Shown here: positions 60,284 through 64,000 of the stretch, in pieces
How positions within the stretch are numbered: the stretch's first letter is position 1
Layout: every line of letters begins with the position of its first letter
DNA from: Rheinheimera sp. 4Y26
Lineage (GTDB): Bacteria > Pseudomonadota > Gammaproteobacteria > Enterobacterales > Alteromonadaceae
Direction: 5' to 3'
Assembly: GCF_025245835.1 (NCBI RefSeq)
Contig: NZ_JAOBWS010000007.1
Location: forward strand, 124,001 to 188,000
Length of the DNA stretch: 64,000 nucleotides
Program-made: the position numbers and the translations under genes
The notes under the pieces: generated by a model
The model's database searches: none
What the model saw: the letters and a program-made list of their open reading frames with translations, nothing else
Told to the model about the DNA's origin: nothing

Positions 60284-60697
60284 TTACAACAACTTCTGCA
60301 AATAATAACGCTCACCGTCCAGCGGATATTGCTGCTGGGTAAATACCAGCTGATAACCCAGTTGCTGATAAAAAGGCCGAGCCTGAAAATCGAGCGTATC
60401 AAGCAGCACAAAACGACAACCACGGTTTTTGGCAATAGCTTCAGCTTCCTGCATCAGGCGTTTACCATACCCCTGACCACGACACTGCTCCGCCACCCAC
60501 AAATAATCCACCATCAGCCAGTTGCCAAAAGTCCGGCCCGACAAACCGGCCAGCAACTCACCGTTTTCTGCCGTTATTTTTAAACCAAGCGGCTGACGTA
60601 AAGATGCATCCCAGTGTCTGGCATTAAAACTGACAATTTGCTCTTTTACTGCCTCCGCAAACTCCGGTGAGTTGTCGGTTTTGATTTGCACTGACAT
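60284..60697 (-). CDS. GNAT family N-acetyltransferase
   Basis: 137 residues. The acetyl-CoA loop is clear in DYLWVAEQCRGQGYGKRLMQEAEAIAKNRGC, with LLDTLDFQARPFYQQLGY at the C-terminal side. Substrate unknown. The start at 60697 has GGAG 8 nt upstream; an earlier in-frame start would read through that site. Confidence 0.85.
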   Translation of the reverse strand: MSVQIKTDNSPEFAEAVKEQIVSFNARHWDASLRQPLGLKITAENGELLAGLSGRTFGNWLMVDYLWVAEQCRGQGYGKRLMQEAEAIAKNRGCRFVLLDTLDFQARPFYQQLGYQLVFTQQQYPLDGERYYLQKLL

Positions 60698-60888
60698 CCA
60701 CTTCACTCCAAAAATACTCAATAAAAACGCTGGCAGCTCCGGCAGTTAAAGTAAGCAGCGCTTGCTGAACATTAAAACCAGAAAATAACTGCCGGGAAAT
60801 TTACCGGCTAAGCTACTGAAAGCACAGCCTAATAATTAATTTTTTTGATAAATGTCTGTTTAATTAAACAATCTTTTAGAAATAACGT

Positions 60889-60916
60889 TTGACGCCCTGT
60901 TTAAAAGCTATACAAT
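60889..60916 (+). promoter_or_regulatory. Promoter of the cold-shock gene
   Basis: TTGACG (60889-60894) and TACAAT (60911-60916) are 16 bp apart. The transcript would start near 60923 and leave about 140 nt before the ATG, similar to the long leader of E. coli cspA. Confidence 0.65.
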
Positions 60917-60922
60917 GGCCGC

Positions 60923-61065
60923 AGTTTGAAAGTCAGTACCATATTTATGCACACCGAACAGTTACTGTTGTATTAGTACGTCCTGTATTCATAAGTCATA
61001 GCACCACTTCCAGCACCACCGCCTGAAACCAGGCATATTAATCAAATAGATACAGGATATTTATC
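60923..61065 (+). promoter_or_regulatory. Long 5' leader of the cold-shock gene with a 9-codon ORF
   Basis: About 143 nt untranslated leader, the size expected for a thermosensing cspA-type leader. At 60947-60976 it contains ATG CAC ACC GAA CAG TTA CTG TTG TAT TAG (MHTEQLLLY). No strong ribosome site precedes this mini-ORF. Folding was not computed. Confidence 0.5.
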
Positions 61066-61275
61066 ATGTCTAACACAACTACCGGTACAGTAAAATGGTT
61101 CAACGAAACTAAAGGTTTCGGTTTCATCGAACAAGCTTCAGGCCCAGACGTTTTTGCTCACTTCAGCGCTATTTCAAGCACTGGCTTCAAAACTCTGCAA
61201 GAAGGCCAACGTGTTTCTTTCACAGTATCTCAGGGCCAGAAAGGTCCTCAGGCTGAGAACATCGTAGTTCTGTAA
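61066..61275 (+). CDS. CspA-family cold-shock protein
   Basis: 69 residues, one cold-shock domain. RNP1 is KGFGFIEQ and RNP2 is [22 protein letters not shown] at the start. It binds single-stranded RNA and DNA and melts mRNA structure in the cold. The strong promoter and long leader suggest cold induction. A DEAD-box helicase gene lies downstream. Confidence 0.95.
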   Translation: MSNTTTGTVKWFNETKGFGFIEQASGPDVFAHFSAISSTGFKTLQEGQRVSFTVSQGQKGPQAENIVVL

Positions 61276-61317
61276 TAGAACTGTGATTTGGTAAGCTAAG
61301 CCTTACCAGCAAAATCA

Positions 61318-61346
61318 GGGCAACTCTTCGGATGTTGCCCTTTTTT
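61318..61346 (+). terminator. Terminator of the cold-shock gene
   Basis: GGGCAAC and GTTGCCC around TCTTCGGAT, then six T residues. A GGTAAG/CTTACC hairpin lies at 61290-61307. Confidence 0.85.
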
Positions 61347-61520
61347 ATGCCCATGGAAGGGCGGTATGTCGCTGTGGCAGGGAGCATTCAGCGACGATGC
61401 CCATGGAAGGGCGGTATGTCGCTGTGGCAGGGAGCATTCAGCGACGATGCCCACGGAAGGACGGTATGCCGCTGTTACATGCATCACGCTTTCACTGTAC
61501 AGCGATGTCCAGGGAATGGA
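61347..61520. repeat. 50-bp tandem repeat array
   Basis: Two copies (61347-61396, 61397-61446) are identical over 50 bp. A third from 61447 keeps the first 29 bp with three changes. CAGCGATG and the bases after 61500 look like a decayed fourth. Each full unit has GTCGCTG paired with CAGCGAC (14-nt loop) and GCCC/GGGC. The period is not a multiple of three and no spacers exist, so it is neither a protein repeat nor a CRISPR array. Confidence 0.85.
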
Positions 61521-61521
61521 T

Positions 61522-61564
61522 AAAATAAATGGGGTCAGAGTTTTGCTCTGACCCCATTTATTTT
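61522..61564. repeat. Perfect 19-bp inverted repeat with GGGGTCAGAG core
   Basis: AAAATAAATGGGGTCAGAG and CTCTGACCCCATTTATTTT are perfect reverse complements around TTTTG. The GGGGTCAGAG core resembles palindromes I recall near REP-associated tyrosine transposases, but no transposase is present here. It could also terminate transcription. Confidence 0.85.
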
Positions 61565-61634
61565 CAGCTTTGCCTTCGGGCTGTTTATTTTTCATCAAAT
61601 GCAGCCTGATGCTGCGAACACACAGGATTAAATT

Positions 61635-63014
61635 GTGAACAATTTAACATTTGCCAGTCTGGCTCTCCCTCAAGCGCTGGTCGACAATCTGACTGGTATG
61701 GGTTACACCGAAATGACACCGATTCAGGCGGCTTCACTGCCTGAAATTCTCAGCGGTAAAGACGTGATTGGTCAGGGGAAAACAGGCTCTGGCAAAACAG
61801 CTGCTTTTGGTTTAGGCATTCTGGCCAAATTAAACGTCAAACGTTTTAGGGTACAAAGTTTAGTGCTTTGCCCTACACGCGAGTTGGCCGATCAGGTTGC
61901 CACTGAAATCCGCAAACTGGGTCGCAGCATTCATAACATTAAAGTACTGACTTTATGTGGTGGTGTGCCTTTTGGCCCGCAGCTGGGCAGCCTGGAACAC
62001 GGCGCTCATATTATTGTCGGCACACCGGGCCGGGTGGAAGAACATTTAAATAAAGGCTCGTTAAAACTGGACGATTTAACCACTCTGGTATTGGACGAAG
62101 CCGACCGTATGCTGGAAATGGGTTTTCAGCCAGCGCTCGATGCCATAGTGGCCTTTGCTCCAAAGCAGCGGCAAACGCTGTTATTCAGTGCCACTTATCC
62201 AAAACAAATTGAAGCCATGGCTGCAGCCCTGATGCAACAGCCACAGCTTATCAAGGTAGAGTCGAGCCACAGCAACCTCAGCATCAGTCAGCACTTTTTT
62301 AAAGTGAACTCCAACGCTGATCGCCTGCAATCGGTGAAACTGTTGTTATTGGCCCATAAACCTGTCAGCTCAGTGGTGTTTTGTAATACCCGCAAAGAAA
62401 CCCAGGAAGTGGCGGACGCACTGGATGATGCTGGTTTTAGCGTGCAGGCACTACATGGTGATTTAGAGCAGCGCGACCGCGACCAGACCCTGGTGCGTTT
62501 TGCCAACAAATCTGTGTCTGTGCTGGTGGCAACAGATGTTGCGGCCCGAGGTCTGGATATCGACGCGCTGGACGCCGTGATTAACTACCAGCTGGCGCAT
62601 GATGTTGACACTCACACCCACCGTATTGGCCGCACTGGTCGTGCCGGCAGCTCTGGTATTGCCTGTAGTTTATTCAGCGAGCAAGACGGTTTTAAAATAG
62701 CCTTGCTGGAAGATTTGCTCGGCCCTATCAAGGCCGAAACACTGCCGGATGCAAGTGTATTAACACAAGCACCAGCCAGACCGCCGATGGTCAGTCTGTG
62801 GATTGACGCTGGCAAAAGACAAAAACTGCGCGCCGGCGACATTCTGGGAGCCTTAACCGCCGATCAACAATTAGGCCGTGACCATATTGGCAAAATCAGT
62901 TTATTTGACGACTGGGCTTATGTGGCAGTGCGCAGTGACATTGTCAAAATTGCACTGGGCATGTTTAACAAAGGCATTAAAGGGCGCAATATCCGCGTGA
63001 AGCAAGTGAGTTAA
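61635..63014 (+). CDS. dbpA: ATP-dependent RNA helicase DbpA
   Basis: 459 residues (E. coli 457). DEAD-box helicase that matures 23S rRNA in the 50S subunit. Motifs: Q motif MTPIQAASLP, GQGKTGSGKT, PTRELADQV, DEAD, FSATYPKQ, ATDVAARGLD, HRIGRTGRAG. The C-terminal RNA-binding domain GKRQKLRAGDILGAL is specific to DbpA. GTG start with AGGA 8 nt upstream. It lies after the repeat cluster. Confidence 0.95.
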   Translation: MNNLTFASLALPQALVDNLTGMGYTEMTPIQAASLPEILSGKDVIGQGKTGSGKTAAFGLGILAKLNVKRFRVQSLVLCPTRELADQVATEIRKLGRSIHNIKVLTLCGGVPFGPQLGSLEHGAHIIVGTPGRVEEHLNKGSLKLDDLTTLVLDEADRMLEMGFQPALDAIVAFAPKQRQTLLFSATYPKQIEAMAAALMQQPQLIKVESSHSNLSISQHFFKVNSNADRLQSVKLLLLAHKPVSSVVFCNTRKETQEVADALDDAGFSVQALHGDLEQRDRDQTLVRFANKSVSVLVATDVAARGLDIDALDAVINYQLAHDVDTHTHRIGRTGRAGSSGIACSLFSEQDGFKIALLEDLLGPIKAETLPDASVLTQAPARPPMVSLWIDAGKRQKLRAGDILGALTADQQLGRDHIGKISLFDDWAYVAVRSDIVKIALGMFNKGIKGRNIRVKQVS

Positions 63015-63224
63015 CAAACTCCCCCTGTAATGATGGCGGTTTTATCAGAAACCGCCTGCTTGCGGGCAAAATCACCATTTATTGGTGAAATAGTTGATCC
63101 CCACTCCCTGTAATACATATTAAGCAACTGATTTAAAACAAAAATAAATCTGGTATTGATGTTGCTAACACTGGTTATCAAACAACAATCTGCATCAGTG
63201 TTTCATCAATATAAGGGGCTTACC
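63015..63224. other. Gene-free stretch between dbpA and yccF
   Basis: Holds GGCGGTTT/AAACCGCC (63035-63056) and CACCA/TGGTG hairpins. The first could end dbpA transcription but lacks a T run. Confidence 0.4.
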
Positions 63225-63635
63225 ATGGAGTTACTCAGACTTATCTTTAATATTTGCTGGTTTGTGATGGGCGGTCTGTTGATGGGGCTGGCCTGGTGGT
63301 TAGCCGGCATTCTGTGTTTTATCAGCATTATTGGCATTCCGTTTGGCCGCAGCTGTTTTGTCATTGGCCAATTGGCGTTCTGGCCTTTTGGTCAGGAAAG
63401 TATCAACAGACGTTATTTGCAAAAATACGATGATATTGGCACCGGTGGTTTTGGCCTGTTAGGCAATATTGTCTGGTTTATCTTTGCCGGATTCTGGCTG
63501 GCGCTGGGTCACCTGCTGCATGCCGTGGCTTGTTTTGTGACGATAATTGGCATCCCGTTTGGGCTGCAACATCTCAAACTGGCAATGCTGACGTTAAGCC
63601 CTATTGGCCAGACCATCAGATCAAAGACGGTATAA
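63225..63635 (+). CDS. yccF: YccF family inner-membrane protein
   Basis: 136 residues, DUF307. Two similar halves each end in IIGIPFG (SIIGIPFGRSC and TIIGIPFGLQH), with several membrane segments. Function unknown. The ATG at 63225 has AAGGGG upstream and agrees with the family start; a longer frame from 63156 is rejected. Confidence 0.9.
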   Translation: MELLRLIFNICWFVMGGLLMGLAWWLAGILCFISIIGIPFGRSCFVIGQLAFWPFGQESINRRYLQKYDDIGTGGFGLLGNIVWFIFAGFWLALGHLLHAVACFVTIIGIPFGLQHLKLAMLTLSPIGQTIRSKTV

Positions 63636-63646
63636 ACAAAGTCTGC

Positions 63647-64000
63647 TCATTTACTGAGTCCGGCGCTGCTTTGATGCTGCAGCGCCTGACCCAGCAAGGC
63701 AAAATAATCCAGCCAGCAGCGCTGCAGTTGTTCACTTAACACTGTGGCCGGATATAAACCCGCTTTGGCCGCCGGCCCTTTTAAACAACCCGATACCAAA
63801 AAACTGTTTTTCAGCTGCTGCCGCTCCAGCATCTGTTCAAAAGCGCGCGCGGCCATTTCTTCGGGCATAGCGTAATAATATTGTTGCTGCATCTGGTCAT
63901 AACGGCGGCAATGGCGGAAAAACTCACTTTCATCAAGGCCGGTTTCATCCAGATACAACAACTGGAATGCCCTGGCTAAATAGTCATTCAGCCGGTGCGG
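63647..64000 (-). CDS. C-terminal part of an unrecognised protein, 5' end beyond window
   Basis: The frame is open to the right edge, giving 117 residues. It includes YLARAFQLLYLDETGLDESEFFRHCRRYDQM and YYYAMPEEMAARAFEQML. The EEMAARAFE pattern recalls the LPD1/CLCA_X type of protein seen in Alteromonadales. Function unknown. An internal TTG at 63961 is possible but the frame clearly continues upstream. Confidence 0.6.
   Translation of the reverse strand, partial: PHRLNDYLARAFQLLYLDETGLDESEFFRHCRRYDQMQQQYYYAMPEEMAARAFEQMLERQQLKNSFLVSGCLKGPAAKAGLYPATVLSEQLQRCWLDYFALLGQALQHQSSAGLSK

Noticed and set aside
61347-61520. CRISPR array
   Set aside because: Copies are directly tandem with no unique spacers, later copies decay, and no cas genes are present.
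61296-61598. Coding frames across the 50-bp repeat on both strands
   Set aside because: The period is not a multiple of three, so frames shift between copies, and there is no ribosome site.
1-64000. tRNA, rRNA, prophage or integrated element
   Set aside because: No tRNA-like cloverleaf, rRNA segment, integrase, phage structural gene or attachment repeat was seen; gene order is typical chromosomal.

Overview
The window reads as chromosome of a gammaproteobacterium of the Alteromonadales/Chromatiaceae type; Rheinheimera or a close relative is my best guess. This rests on the lpxD-skp-bamA-rseP-dxr-cdsA-uppS-frr-pyrH-tsf-rpsB block, the yqcC/truC and syd/queF neighbourhoods, large TonB-dependent receptors, and many small gammaproteobacterial families (YbaM, YqcC, DUF3014, DUF3192, DUF3301, DUF2310). 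No tRNA, rRNA, prophage, plasmid or complete transposon was recognised. The only RNA gene recognised is the 4.5S signal recognition particle RNA. The species guess is inference, not proof.

Layout. Positions 1-2311 hold the start of a TonB-dependent receptor that runs off the left edge. Positions 2814-7241 are a tightly packed plus-strand cluster: dinG, a TSUP permease, priC and a histone-deacetylase-fold enzyme. Then come kynA (minus), a ComFB/YbaM pair, ffs, an acyltransferase, a DUF3014 protein, a patatin-like lipase and a diguanylate cyclase.

Positions 13321-34257 are a long minus-strand housekeeping stretch. Read in the direction of transcription it runs rpsB-tsf, pyrH-frr, uppS-cdsA-dxr-rseP-bamA-skp-lpxD-fabZ-lpxA, lpxB-rnhB, dnaE-accA, tilS. 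It couples translation factors with isoprenoid, phospholipid and lipid A synthesis and with outer-membrane protein assembly. Terminators and one promoter candidate divide it into transcription units. map, glnD and dapD diverge from rpsB.

Positions 38941-50068 hold a second, Oar-like TonB receptor, the truC-yqcC and syd/queF groups with small conserved proteins between them, and an M61 peptidase. Positions 50069-64000 hold an unusual intergenic region with palindromes and a 20-codon ORF, a second diguanylate cyclase, ppnN, a DUF3192/orphan pair, an isocitrate dehydrogenase, a chemoreceptor without a periplasmic sensor, nhaR, yccA, a GNAT enzyme, a cold-shock gene with a long leader, dbpA, yccF and a partial gene at the right edge.

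No large undescribed gene system is evident. The strongest unexplained signals are non-coding: a 50-bp tandem repeat followed by a perfect 19-bp inverted repeat between the cold-shock gene and dbpA; the sORF/terminator unit and two palindromes at 50135-50398; a 13-bp inverted repeat enclosing TGGCA half-sites at 42181-42244; a short tandem repeat covering the stop codon of the M61 peptidase; and a mini-ORF in the cold-shock leader. A DinG with an apparently substituted iron-sulfur ligand is the most notable protein-level oddity.
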